The notes: generated from the letters alone by a model not told the origin. Counted from the stretch's first letter, positions 7,555 through 15,704 are shown. The stretch: 21,631 bases of DNA from an uncultured Parvibacter sp. (GCA_910587945.1 CAJUNI010000035.1:1-21631), one strand, 5' to 3'. Made by a program: numbers and translations.

Positions 7555-10077
7555 CTACTTCGTTTTCTTCGTCTTGCGCGTTGAGCCCTTCGCGGAGCGT
7601 CCTTTGGTGGTCTTCTTTGCTTCCTTCTCTTCGTCCTTAGAAGGACAATTGAAATTGGGGCAGAGCTTCCACGGACCGCGAGACGTTTTCACCACCACCA
7701 TAGGAGCACCGCAGGACTCACAGACCTCATCGGTGGCACTCAGCTCTCCATACTGAGGCAGCGGATAGCGCGTCTGGCACTCATCATAGTTTTCGCAGGT
7801 AATAGAGCGCTTGAGCGTGCGCGGATTACGACGAGCAATAAGCTTGGATTCCTTGCCTGCGGCCGCACAAATGGGACAATTCCCCACCACGACCTCCGGC
7901 TCTTGGTTTGAGGCGCATTCCGGATCAATACACATAATGCGGGGCTTCGAGCGGAATGCCGTAACCTTGACCTGAGGCATGCCGCAGGTGGGGCACACCT
8001 CCTCCACGGCTTCAATCTTTCCACTCGGAAGCGGGTAGGTCACATCACAGTCCGGCCATCCTGCACAACCGATGAACTGGGAGCGAGACTTCTGAGACTG
8101 GCGAATTTGCAAGTCTTTACCGCACTTGGGACAGGTTCCCACGTAGGCATCGGCCGCAACCGCATCGGCCAGAGCATCCATGACTTCCTCAGAATGCGGA
8201 AGCAGTGTAGCCAGCTCTTGAGAGAGCAGATTCCGAGAAGTTTCCACCACTTCATTGCGAGAGATATCGCCCTCGGCAATAGCATCCATTTTTTGCTCAA
8301 GATCGGCAGTCATTTCCGAGTGCGTGATATGGGGAGCAAATTTATCCAAGGCATCAATAACCGCAATACCTAATTGGCTTGGCTCAATGGGGTCATTGGC
8401 CAAATATTTCACCGCATAGAGGCGCTCGATAATAGCATGACGCGTTGACTTAGTACCGAGCCCCTGCTTTTCCATCTCTTGAATGAGCTTGCCTTGGGAA
8501 TAACGGGCCGGAGGTTCTGTTTGCTTATGGGTGCAGGTCGCACCATTAAACGCGATGGTCTGTCCCTGAGCGAGCGCTGGCAGCGTTTCGTCCTTCTTAA
8601 GACCATAGGGATAGATTTCGCGAAAGCCCGGATCTACCAACACATCGCCTTTAGCATGGAAATCCTGGTCACGCACAGAAAGGACTACTTTCGTACCCTC
8701 AACCACGGCAGGCTTAGAGAGCGTCGCCAAGAACCGTCGAGCAATAAGGTTATACAGCTTATATTCGGCAGCCCCCAGATCATCAGGGGTGGCTTTTGCC
8801 GTGGGATAGATGGGCGGATGGTCGGTGGTCTCTTTCGACCCTCGCGTCGGTGTCAGCGTGCCTTGAGCCAAAAGCTTATCGCAGTAGGGCTTATAGGCCG
8901 GGTTTCCAGAAATGGTCCGCACCACTTCCGCTAAATCGAGAGATGAGGGGTAGACCGTGTTATCAACACGAGGATAGGAAATATAGCCATCCATATACAA
9001 GGACTCTGCTAAACGCATGGTCCGCCCCGGGGTGATGCCTTCAGCTGATGCTGCTGCCATGAGCGATGTGGTATTAAACGGCACCGGTGCTGCCACACTC
9101 CGGCGTCGTTTATCTACCGATTGAACGGTAGCCGAGACGGCTCCGTCCAATGCATTCATAGCCTGATCGGCAGCGCCTTTATCCTTAAACCGCGCCGTGG
9201 CATGAACTGCCTCAAAGCATTCTGGGCCTTCCTTGTCGGTAGGACCGGCCGAAGCAGCCCCATCGAAGGCGCCGCGAATCACCCAATAATCTTCCGGAAC
9301 AAACGCGAGGCGTTCACGCTCTCGTGCCACTACTAGACCCAACGTCGGAGTCTGCACGCGCCCCGAAGAGCGCACATTGCCATAGCCAGCAAACTTAACG
9401 AGGGTGAGATAGCGCGTGAGTACCGCACCCCAGATAAGGTCGATATCTTGACGAGAAGCCCCGGCTTGAGCCAAACAAGTGTCCATGGAGGTGAGGTTAT
9501 TAAACGCCCCTTGGATTTCCGCTTTCGTAAAGGCCGAATAGCGCGCCCGGGATACGGGGGCGGTACTGTTCACCTCACGACACATAGCAAGGGCATCGGC
9601 TCCAATCAGCTCACCCTCACGGTCGAAGTCCGTGGCGATAATGATCTCGTCCGCCGTTTTGGCCAGCTTTTTCAAGGAGCGAATGATATCGCGCTCCTTA
9701 GGCAACTTTTCAATGGGGGCATAGACCAAATAGGGCAACGCCTCCATTTTCCACGCCTTTAATTCCACTCCATCGGTGGTAAAGGGTTTCTTCTTCTTAA
9801 AGGGAGGACGAGGCAAATCATCGGGGACGTTGGCCTCAAGCACTTCGCCATCGGCCGTAATGCCCTCCCAACCCGTGGACGGTTCATAACGCAAATGAGG
9901 GGTAAAGTCTGGCTCTAAAATATGGCCACGCAAACCGATGGTCACCCATTCTTCTCCGTCTTTCTTAAAACGATAGATCGGGGTGCTATAGACCTTATCA
10001 GCTTCCGGCTTAGAAGCCCCCAAAAGATCGGCAATCTTCAGGGCGGCATCGTTTTTCTCTGTTACCACTAACTTCAT
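7555..10077 (-). CDS. topA: DNA topoisomerase I (type IA), archaeal-like body with four zinc fingers and a lysine-rich tail
   Basis: Relaxes negative supercoils by passing a strand through a 5'-phosphotyrosine break. The protein is 840 aa. The Toprim domain contains Glu7 (VVTEKND) and Asp150, Asp152, Glu154 (ATDFDREGE), the magnesium ligands. The catalytic Tyr is Tyr368 in GYISYPRVDN, the position of ITYMRTDS in E. coli. The N-terminal run with GHILEPDF, and YPR at the active site, look more like the archaeal type than the usual bacterial TopA, where GHIRDL is expected. The C-terminus has four Cys4 zinc modules: about 649-677, 695-721, 734-767 and 786-811. It ends in a basic tail from about 812 (KEAKKTTKG, RKTKKTK). 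Such lysine-rich tails occur in actinobacterial TopA and aid processivity. The ATG overlaps the stop of the upstream DUF1385 gene (ATGA), and a strong terminator follows. Confidence 0.96.
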   Translation of the reverse strand: MKLVVTEKNDAALKIADLLGASKPEADKVYSTPIYRFKKDGEEWVTIGLRGHILEPDFTPHLRYEPSTGWEGITADGEVLEANVPDDLPRPPFKKKKPFTTDGVELKAWKMEALPYLVYAPIEKLPKERDIIRSLKKLAKTADEIIIATDFDREGELIGADALAMCREVNSTAPVSRARYSAFTKAEIQGAFNNLTSMDTCLAQAGASRQDIDLIWGAVLTRYLTLVKFAGYGNVRSSGRVQTPTLGLVVARERERLAFVPEDYWVIRGAFDGAASAGPTDKEGPECFEAVHATARFKDKGAADQAMNALDGAVSATVQSVDKRRRSVAAPVPFNTTSLMAAASAEGITPGRTMRLAESLYMDGYISYPRVDNTVYPSSLDLAEVVRTISGNPAYKPYCDKLLAQGTLTPTRGSKETTDHPPIYPTAKATPDDLGAAEYKLYNLIARRFLATLSKPAVVEGTKVVLSVRDQDFHAKGDVLVDPGFREIYPYGLKKDETLPALAQGQTIAFNGATCTHKQTEPPARYSQGKLIQEMEKQGLGTKSTRHAIIERLYAVKYLANDPIEPSQLGIAVIDALDKFAPHITHSEMTADLEQKMDAIAEGDISRNEVVETSRNLLSQELATLLPHSEEVMDALADAVAADAYVGTCPKCGKDLQIRQSQKSRSQFIGCAGWPDCDVTYPLPSGKIEAVEEVCPTCGMPQVKVTAFRSKPRIMCIDPECASNQEPEVVVGNCPICAAAGKESKLIARRNPRTLKRSITCENYDECQTRYPLPQYGELSATDEVCESCGAPMVVVKTSRGPWKLCPNFNCPSKDEEKEAKKTTKGRSAKGSTRKTKKTK

Positions 10078-11336
10078 GGCGTTGGCACTTCCATTCCTTG
10101 ACGTTGTGCTTCAGCTTCTTCACGAGCAAGAACGCGTTTCATAGCGGCAATAGCGCAGGCAAGTTGCTCGTCGTCAGGTTCATTGGTTGTCAAATACTGC
10201 ATCTGCATTCCTGGCCAGAGTATGACTCTTACCAGAGGATTCTCAGGATGGCTCCCGGCCCACTTCACGGTAATCTCATAGGAAATGCCCGCGATGAGCG
10301 GTAGAAATAGTATGCGCAAAAGGATGACAAGCGCAAGTTTTGGTAACCCTTCCGGCACACCCCATGCGCTAATCAAAGCCGGCACAGGGATAATGGTATA
10401 GACCACAATCGCAATAATCATAACCATAATGAGAAACGCCGTACCGCAACGCACATGGAGTCGCGGGAAACTCCGGGCATTTTCCGGCGTTAGCTCAAGA
10501 CCATGCTCAAAACAGTGAATGGTCTTGTGTTCGGCTCCGTGATACATAAACATGCCCCGGATATCCTCCATGCGGCCAATCAGCCAAAGGTAGAAGACAA
10601 AAACCGCAACGCGCAGAATGCCGTCCACAATATTCCAGGCCAGCGGATGGGCGTCATATTCCCCCACCACCAAGTTGGTGATAACTGCTGGGGCCACAAT
10701 AAAAAGCACCACACCCAGGATCACGCCGGCTACCATAGAAAAGGCCATTTCTTTGGAACTTAAGCCCCCTTCATCGGCGATCTGGGGCTTCTCCTGGGAC
10801 TTTGCAGGGCTATCCGATATGTCGGATTCCTTTGCAGAAGATTGCTCGGCACTATTCAGCTCTCCCTCACGAAGGTCAGCTGTCTCTTGCTGTGCCACAG
10901 CCTCCACCAAAGAAGCGTCGAAGTCTTCCTCCAACGCCTCTGTCTCCCGTATATCCTGGGCTTCTGCTGGCTCTTCGCCAAAAGCATGAGCTCCTGCAAT
11001 CTCAAGGGCTTTAAACCCCAGCGTAAGCGACTCCACCAACGCTCGGCACCCGCGAATAAACGGCCAGGTTGTCCAACCGCTTGCGCTTTTTGAGCCAAAA
11101 TCATGCTCTTCTACATAGATCACACCACTGGGTTCTCGTACTGCAACCACCCAGTTATAGCGACCGCGCATCATGATACCTTCGATGAGTGCTTGACCGC
11201 CTACATGGGTCTTGCGCGGGCCATCTTCAGTAAACGCTCGCGACGCATCGCTTTTTGAAGATCGAGTCTCTTGCCCCTCATTGTCTTCGGGGCACGATGT
11301 TGTAAACGCGTTAGTCATGAACGTTACTACACTCAT
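10074..11336 (-). CDS. DUF1385 (YqhQ-like) membrane protein
   Basis: Member of a widespread family of unknown function in Gram-positive bacteria and relatives. The N-terminal signature is GGQALIEGIMMRG (46-58). The second signature, YHGAEHKTIHCFE (265-277), is the most conserved part and suggests a metal or phosphate site, though none is established. Helices are predicted at about 200-222, 236-254, 300-325 and 330-350. Between the N-terminal domain and the first helix lies an acidic, Ser/Glu-rich stretch (about 118-192) that is longer than I expect for the family. The C-terminus is charged (AREEAEAQRQG). The start at 11336 has no strong ribosome binding site, and Met7 is an alternative. The stop overlaps the topA start by four bases, so the two are co-translated. 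A TATACT -10 candidate is upstream. Confidence 0.9.
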   Translation of the reverse strand: MSVVTFMTNAFTTSCPEDNEGQETRSSKSDASRAFTEDGPRKTHVGGQALIEGIMMRGRYNWVVAVREPSGVIYVEEHDFGSKSASGWTTWPFIRGCRALVESLTLGFKALEIAGAHAFGEEPAEAQDIRETEALEEDFDASLVEAVAQQETADLREGELNSAEQSSAKESDISDSPAKSQEKPQIADEGGLSSKEMAFSMVAGVILGVVLFIVAPAVITNLVVGEYDAHPLAWNIVDGILRVAVFVFYLWLIGRMEDIRGMFMYHGAEHKTIHCFEHGLELTPENARSFPRLHVRCGTAFLIMVMIIAIVVYTIIPVPALISAWGVPEGLPKLALVILLRILFLPLIAGISYEITVKWAGSHPENPLVRVILWPGMQMQYLTTNEPDDEQLACAIAAMKRVLAREEAEAQRQGMEVPTP

Positions 11337-11386
11337 TTCTCATAACAACTTACAGGATCGTTAGATCCCGGGATAATGTGGAACGC

Positions 11387-11392
11387 AGTATA
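11387..11392 (-). promoter_or_regulatory. possible -10 box of the DUF1385-topA operon
   Basis: TATACT on the minus strand, 50 bases before the DUF1385 ATG. The same hexamer occurs before thyX. No good -35 is seen. No terminator was found between thyX and this point, so read-through from thyX is also possible. Confidence 0.35.
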
Positions 11393-11459
11393 GGCTATCG
11401 AAATCCTAAAACCCGCCCTTCATAGAATAGGCGCAGAACTTCATAGATTCCGCTCGGCC

Positions 11460-12158
11460 TTATTTCGAGGGGAAGAGCGCAGCTCGGTCAACTTTAGGAT
11501 AGGGGTTACCGCAGGTCATTTTTCCTTCCGGACACGAACCATGAACACAAGGGGCTCCAGCATCAGCAAAAATGAACGGAGCCGTAGGCCGTGCGAGCTC
11601 CACCATAGCAAGAGCCATCTGACGTATCTCCCATTGCGCCCGGTTGCAGCAACGCAGCTCAAAGAAGTGCAGGAGTTCCCGTACATTCATAGTGATAACG
11701 ATTTTTGTTTCAGCCGCATTGGGAAGCACATAGCGGGCATCTTCAGCAGGAATGCCGCAAGCCAGCATGGTCTCATAGGCTGCTTCGCAGGCTGCGATAG
11801 AAGCTTCGAAAGCAGCCAACGCTTCCGGGTTGTCCGCAACGGTATAGGGGGTAATTACATTCAACCCGTCCTTCACTTTTACATAGCGCTGGGACTGCTG
11901 ATTAAAACTAGCAATGCGATGGCGAACCAACTGGTGGGTTAACGCCCGCGATACGCCATCCACCGCAAAGGTGTAACTTGCATGCTCAAGGGTGGAATAA
12001 TGCCCGCTTTCCATAATGGTCGAAAGCACGCTACGAATGCGCTCCTCCGTGAGGGTTTCCATAAGTTCGGCTGCCCCCACTGGCGCGTAGCACAGGCGGG
12101 CAGCCGTAGCGATAGCTCGTTCAGGGTCGGGGGTGTGATAGAGCAATTCGACGTTCAT
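11460..12158 (-). CDS. thyX: flavin-dependent thymidylate synthase
   Basis: Makes dTMP from dUMP using methylene-tetrahydrofolate, FAD and NADPH. The ThyX signature RHRxxSxxxxSxR appears as RHRIASFNQQSQR (79-91). HYSTLEHASYTF (53-64) and the FELRCCNRAQWEIR segment are further conserved parts. Length (232 aa) is normal. The C-terminal tail contains several Cys (CVHGSCPEGKMTC), an arrangement seen in some ThyX proteins, possibly a metal site. The ATG has AAGGAG four bases upstream. Presence of ThyX suggests that classical ThyA may be absent, which cannot be checked here. Confidence 0.97.
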   Translation of the reverse strand: MNVELLYHTPDPERAIATAARLCYAPVGAAELMETLTEERIRSVLSTIMESGHYSTLEHASYTFAVDGVSRALTHQLVRHRIASFNQQSQRYVKVKDGLNVITPYTVADNPEALAAFEASIAACEAAYETMLACGIPAEDARYVLPNAAETKIVITMNVRELLHFFELRCCNRAQWEIRQMALAMVELARPTAPFIFADAGAPCVHGSCPEGKMTCGNPYPKVDRAALFPSK

Positions 12159-12213
12159 AGCACTCCTTAGCCAGGACTTAGCCTAAGCCCAATCTACAAT
12201 GTAATGGCTCCCC

Positions 12214-12219
12214 AGTATA
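12214..12219 (-). promoter_or_regulatory. possible -10 box of thyX
   Basis: TATACT on the minus strand, 55 bases before the thyX ATG, following a hairpin that ends the upstream transcription unit. The -35 position is not recognisable. Confidence 0.4.
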
Positions 12220-12256
12220 CGCAAGCCCGTCTTGATCCACCACCGCATCTCGGATT

Positions 12257-12283
12257 AAAGGCGGGGTACTCCCCCGCCTTTTT
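12257..12283 (-). terminator. hairpin terminator after the flavin reductase-rubredoxin gene
   Basis: A perfect 10-bp stem, AAAGGCGGGG with CCCCGCCTTT, and a 5-base loop, located 27 bases past the stop at 12311. The long T-run is on the plus side (TTTTT) and a shorter one (TTTAAT) on the minus side, so it may act in both directions. Only minus-strand genes flank it. Confidence 0.75.
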
Positions 12284-12310
12284 AACTACCACTTCCTGGT
12301 CGAATGCAAG

Positions 12311-13027
12311 CTAGGCACTGGCTTCGCAGAGCTCAACCCGCTCAAACATCTCAGGACCTACTCCACAAAACGGACAGCTGTAATCAGCCGGAAGTCCGTC
12401 CGGGTAGCCTTCCTCAATATAGCCACAAATGGTGCAACGCCATCCGTAGCGCGGGGCCGCTGCTTCTGCAGCCGACTCGCACTCTTCCGCCGCCGGCGCA
12501 GGAGTTGAAGCGGGCTCCGTCTCCTTTTGATAGCTTGCCGCTTTAGGAGGCGTCTTACCTCCTTTGATCTGGTGATAGTAGGCATAGGACATGGGAGCCA
12601 CATCGGCCAACGTTAAAGCCTCAACCAGTCGCCCAACGAAAACCAAGTGCGAACCAGCATCAACCGTTTGATCCACTTCCACCACAAACCGAGCCACGGC
12701 CCCATCGGTCACACAGGGAGTGCCACCTTCGCCCTCCTCAAGGGCTACCTCAGCAAATTTGTCGAACTCCCGCGAAGACTTAAACCCAAACGTGCGAATA
12801 AGATCCATGGAAGCCTCTTCGGCTAAAACGGAAGCTCCAAACCGACCACTCTCTTGGATCGCTTGAGTGGTGGCATTTTCTTTATTAAGAGATACAGCAA
12901 GTCGTGGCGGTTCCGCCGAAACCTGTACCAGAGTATTAGCCACACAACCTGAGCGTACTCCATCATTGTCAGCCGTAATGAGATATAAGCCATAGGTGAG
13001 GCTATGGAGAGCCTTGAGATCTATCAT
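12311..13027 (-). CDS. flavin reductase-like domain fused to rubredoxin (high-molecular-weight rubredoxin type)
   Basis: Two-domain redox protein of 238 aa. Residues 1-165 are an FMN-binding flavin reductase-like split barrel (LHSLTYGLYLITADND near the start, GCVANTLVQVS and a GRFGASVLAE segment). An Ala/Pro/Glu-rich linker follows (about 169-193). The C-terminal iron site consists of Cys198, Cys201 (CTICGY) and Cys218, Cys221 (CPFCGVG). In Moorella and other anaerobes this architecture passes NAD(P)H electrons to flavodiiron proteins for oxygen or nitric oxide detoxification; that role here is inferred, and no flavodiiron gene is in the window. The start at 13027 is set by AGGAG five bases upstream; the open frame continues to 13174 without support. 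The rubredoxin is compact, with only 16 residues between the Cys pairs. Confidence 0.93.
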   Translation of the reverse strand: MIDLKALHSLTYGLYLITADNDGVRSGCVANTLVQVSAEPPRLAVSLNKENATTQAIQESGRFGASVLAEEASMDLIRTFGFKSSREFDKFAEVALEEGEGGTPCVTDGAVARFVVEVDQTVDAGSHLVFVGRLVEALTLADVAPMSYAYYHQIKGGKTPPKAASYQKETEPASTPAPAAEECESAAEAAAPRYGWRCTICGYIEEGYPDGLPADYSCPFCGVGPEMFERVELCEASA

Positions 13028-13032
13028 AAAAA

Positions 13033-13037
13033 CTCCT
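13033..13037 (-). promoter_or_regulatory. ribosome binding site that sets the rubredoxin-fusion start
   Basis: AGGAG on the minus strand with a five-base spacer (TTTTT) to the ATG at 13027. It rejects the in-frame upstream Met codons, the furthest at 13174. Confidence 0.75.
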
Positions 13038-13200
13038 ATCCGCAGTCCTTTATCGGTAAAAATGAGCGATTCCATTATCCGGTAACGGTTCCCAAACCTT
13101 GGCATCGGCTCGGTAACGACATGCCAGCGAAATCGCAAATCGGCAGGTCGTAACAGTAGTATGAATGTTGACAATATGGCGAACTCAATGAGGCGTTCAT

Positions 13201-13222
13201 TGCTGTTTTGTTTTAAACAGCA
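13201..13222. repeat. inverted repeat between the divergent rubredoxin-fusion and HPt genes
   Basis: TGCTGTTT and AAACAGCA are perfect 8-bp arms around a 6-base spacer (TGTTTT). It lies 44 bases before the HPt start and about 170 bases before the divergent flavin reductase-rubredoxin start. It could be an operator for a dimeric regulator or an RNA hairpin in the HPt leader. It has no T-run after it, so a terminator is unlikely. Confidence 0.5.
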
Positions 13223-13251
13223 CCTATCGAGCCACTCATTCGCCTGATATG

Positions 13252-13257
13252 AAGGAG
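13252..13257 (+). promoter_or_regulatory. ribosome binding site that sets the HPt start
   Basis: AAGGAG followed by nine bases and the ATG at 13267. It lies inside the codons that would follow the upstream ATG at 13249, and directly abuts the ATG at 13258, so both of those are unlikely starts. Confidence 0.65.
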
Positions 13258-13266
13258 ATGGACCCT

Positions 13267-13641
13267 ATGGCTGAAACCCTCGCTGAATCATTAGCCGCCT
13301 ATGGTATTGACTACGTAGATGCCATGGATCGTTTTGCAGACAACGCCGACCTCTATAAGAAGATGGCTCTCAAATACTTACAAGACGACCACTATGTTGA
13401 TCTTTTAGCTGCCATGGAAGCCAAAGATTATGACACTGCCTACAAAGAAGCTCATAGCTTAAAAGGTGTTTCCGGCAATCTTTCCCTCGCAACTCTTTAT
13501 AAGGTATCCGCCATCATTTCTGATGCCCTCCATAACGGTGAACCCCAAGCCGCCCAAAAACATATGGAGGATTTGGGGAAAGCCCAGGCTAAGACCGTGG
13601 AAGGTCTCGAAGCCTGGAGCAACGGCACCTTAGAGGGATAA
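13267..13641 (+). CDS. HPt-domain phosphotransfer protein
   Basis: A stand-alone histidine phosphotransfer domain (124 aa) of the four-helix-bundle type. The phosphoacceptor is His63 in EAHSLKGVSGNLS, matching the family AHxLKGxxxxLG motif. The surrounding helices are amphipathic and there is no receiver, kinase or membrane part. Such proteins relay phosphate between a hybrid histidine kinase and a response regulator. No kinase or regulator is in the window, so its partners are elsewhere and its pathway is unknown. An inverted repeat lies in its leader. It is immediately followed by permease remains. Confidence 0.88.
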   Translation: MAETLAESLAAYGIDYVDAMDRFADNADLYKKMALKYLQDDHYVDLLAAMEAKDYDTAYKEAHSLKGVSGNLSLATLYKVSAIISDALHNGEPQAAQKHMEDLGKAQAKTVEGLEAWSNGTLEG

Positions 13642-13642
13642 G

Positions 13643-14224
13643 AGACACTTTCTTCTTGGCATCCCTAACGTAAGCTTTTTCGATTCTGAACAAACCTAAT
13701 TTGCGGATCTTGGCAATGCTGCTATTGGTATTACCGGCGCTCTCACCTGTGTTGTGGGCTGGGGCTCCGAGGCAGTTCTTTGCGCTTGGGGCATGCGTGA
13801 TGAGACAGTGGATAATGAAACAGCCCTGCAGATTCGCGAAACCACTTCGGCTCTTGTCTACGGATTGATTATCCTACCCCTCTTTGGTGCTTGGGCCTTT
13901 ACTCTGGATTCCTTCCCTTCTCTTGCGACCGCCGTTATTGGGCTCTCGGGATTAGCTGGCGCTTTATCCTATTTGTTCTACTACAAAGCAATCTCTGTGA
14001 TTGGAGCCGCCCGAGGCATGGCACTCAATATTTCCTATTCTGCTTGGGCGGTATTGTTTGGCCTTATTCTCCTGGGCGCCATTCCCGGCCCCGTTGAAAT
14101 CATCTGTTGCATCGCCATTTTGCTGGGAACCATTCTGGCCGCCAGTAATTGGAGTGAGCTCTTTGGCTCGAAGACCTCCTCCAACCCCACAGATCAACTT
14201 GATGAGCACTTCACCGAAGGGTAA
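13643..14224 (+). pseudogene. 5'-truncated DMT/EamA-family permease remnant
   Basis: The readable part from about 13700 encodes five hydrophobic helices ending in a short hydrophilic tail, matching the second half of a ten-helix drug/metabolite transporter (AIGITGALTCVVGWG, SALVYGLIILPLFGAWAF, GLAGALSYLFYYKAISVIGA, NISYSAWAVLFGLILLG, IICCIAILLGTILAAS). The first half is missing. In the same frame a TAA (13697-13699) interrupts the sequence, and upstream of it the frame reads protein-like residues (RHFLLGIPNVSFFDSEQT) back to the end of the HPt gene. There is no ribosome binding site before the only late candidate start, a GTG at 13754. It is therefore most likely a decayed gene. A functional half-size permease is possible but less likely. 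Confidence 0.75.
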
Positions 14225-14241
14225 CTGTCGGCACAAGAGGC

Positions 14242-14247
14242 TATAAT
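14242..14247 (+). promoter_or_regulatory. -10 box upstream of the glycan cluster
   Basis: Perfect TATAAT 52 bases before the GTG start of the glycosyltransferase gene. The 17-base-spaced -35 position (GGGTAA) is poor. It fits a promoter for the three-gene glycan block. Confidence 0.45.
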
Positions 14248-14299
14248 GAAATGATGGATTATTCACCATTTCATTCTCGACTTCAGGAGGAAGCAGCCG

Positions 14300-15628
14300 G
14301 TGACGTCAACCCCCTCTTCGCGTACTGAATTTCAAGCAAATCCCATGCCCCGCGTGGCCATTGTCACGATGGGTGTTAAACTCGGGAACGAAACGCGAGG
14401 TTACACACGATTTCGCATGATTGCCGAACTGCTCTCGGAAGCAGGATTTCGCGTAGACCTTTTTACCTCTTCGTTTCAGCATTGGGATAAAGCCCAACGG
14501 GATACCACTGATGAGGCCTATCAAAAACTTCCCTATCAGATTCACTTTATCCCCGAGCCGGGCTATAAGAAGAACCTGGATTTGGGCCGCATCTATAGCC
14601 ATCACTGTGCCGCAAAGAATCTACGCCCGCTACTGGAAGAGGCCTGGAGCGAGCAGGATGGCTACAAGCTCATCTACGCAGAGATCCCGCCCAACGATGT
14701 AGCTCGCGTCTGTGCCGAAGTTGCTCACAGCCACGACATTCCCTTTGTAGCAGATGTCAATGATCTGTGGCCTGAGGCCATGCGCATGGCTATCGATATC
14801 CCCGTGCTGTCTTCCCTAGCGTTTGCGCCCTTTGCCCGGGACGCCAAAAAAGTCTATGAGCTCCTCAGTGCCTGCGTGGGTACCTCTGATGAATATGCTG
14901 GCCGCCCCGCCCAGGACCGAGCCACTCCTTATGAGCGCCACACCGTGTATGTAGGTAATGACTTGGCTGCTTTTGATGAGGGTGCTTCCACCCATAGTGC
15001 TGACATCAACAAACCCAACGATGAGCTTTGGCTGCTCTATACCGGCACACTCGGAAAAAGCTATGACCTCGTCACGCTCATTCGCGCTGCTGCCCTCTAT
15101 GACCAAGAACGGACCGAGCAAAGTGGTCCCGCAGGGGTCGGTAACCCGCGCAGTCTTGGCGGCACGCCACTGCCCCCGTTGCGCGTCAAGATTCTTGGAG
15201 ATGGTCCTACGCGCCAAGAGCTCGAGAGTCTTGCCAATGACTTGCAAGCCCCGGTGGATTTTCTTGGTTATACGCCCTACGACCTCATGGCTGCCTATTT
15301 GCACAAGGGCGACATCACCATTAACTCTCTCATTACTTCGGCTCCCCAAAGCATTGTGACTAAAATTGGGGACTATTTAGCCAGCGAAAGCGCCATGATC
15401 AACACCGGCTCATCGCCAGAGTTTCGCAACAAGGTGGCCGAAGAGGGTTTTGGTGTAAACATCAAAGCTGAAGATCCCCAAGCGCTGTGCACTTGCATCC
15501 AAGATCTCGCCAGCCATCCTTCCCGCCGAAAAGTAATGGCTGCCAAAGGACGAAGGGTGGCTGAAGAGCAATTCGACCAACGTCAAGCCTACCAAACCAT
15601 TGTTTCTTTAGTGCAAAGCCTGACCTAG
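14300..15628 (+). CDS. GT4-type glycosyltransferase (GT-B fold)
   Basis: Cytosolic or membrane-associated retaining glycosyltransferase, probably adding a sugar to a lipid-linked glycan. The protein is 442 aa. The N-terminal domain has VAIVTMGVKLGNETRGYTRF and VDLFTS, and ADVNDLWPEAM (about 150-160) resembles the D-x-x-D-L-W-P motif of WbuB-like enzymes. The C-terminal nucleotide-sugar domain begins around LWLLYTGTLGKSYDL and includes KILGDGPTRQELE, FLGYTPYDLM and PQSIVTKIGDYLASE, the family KxxEYLA-type position with Asp in place of Glu. A Gly/Pro-rich insertion (GPAGVGNPRSLGGTPLPP, about 276-293) lies in the C-terminal domain. The start is GTG at 14300, with AGGAGG nine bases upstream. It is first in a block with the aminotransferase and the sugar transferase. 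Substrate is unknown. Confidence 0.9.
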   Translation: MTSTPSSRTEFQANPMPRVAIVTMGVKLGNETRGYTRFRMIAELLSEAGFRVDLFTSSFQHWDKAQRDTTDEAYQKLPYQIHFIPEPGYKKNLDLGRIYSHHCAAKNLRPLLEEAWSEQDGYKLIYAEIPPNDVARVCAEVAHSHDIPFVADVNDLWPEAMRMAIDIPVLSSLAFAPFARDAKKVYELLSACVGTSDEYAGRPAQDRATPYERHTVYVGNDLAAFDEGASTHSADINKPNDELWLLYTGTLGKSYDLVTLIRAAALYDQERTEQSGPAGVGNPRSLGGTPLPPLRVKILGDGPTRQELESLANDLQAPVDFLGYTPYDLMAAYLHKGDITINSLITSAPQSIVTKIGDYLASESAMINTGSSPEFRNKVAEEGFGVNIKAEDPQALCTCIQDLASHPSRRKVMAAKGRRVAEEQFDQRQAYQTIVSLVQSLT

Positions 15629-15704
15629 ACTTAAGTCGCACTATCATAGAAAGCTACGACTGTATTCGATTCGCCTTTGCGTTCCCTTCTTTCAAGGAGT
15701 CTTC

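Noticed and set aside
11360..11373. Short palindromes (GGATC-GTTA-GATCC and ATCCCGGGAT) before the DUF1385 gene
   Set aside because: Very short, overlapping, and with no T-run or repeated copy; likely chance.
13168..13173. Consensus TTGACA on the plus strand before the HPt gene
   Set aside because: No -10-like hexamer 16-18 bases downstream, so it is not called a promoter.
13028..13174. N-terminal extension of the flavin reductase-rubredoxin gene
   Set aside because: AGGAG five bases before the ATG at 13027 and the fold beginning at MIDLKALHSL support the shorter form.
14816..15349. 177-aa antisense ORF within the GT4 gene
   Set aside because: Fully antisense to a well-supported gene and without family motifs or ribosome binding site.
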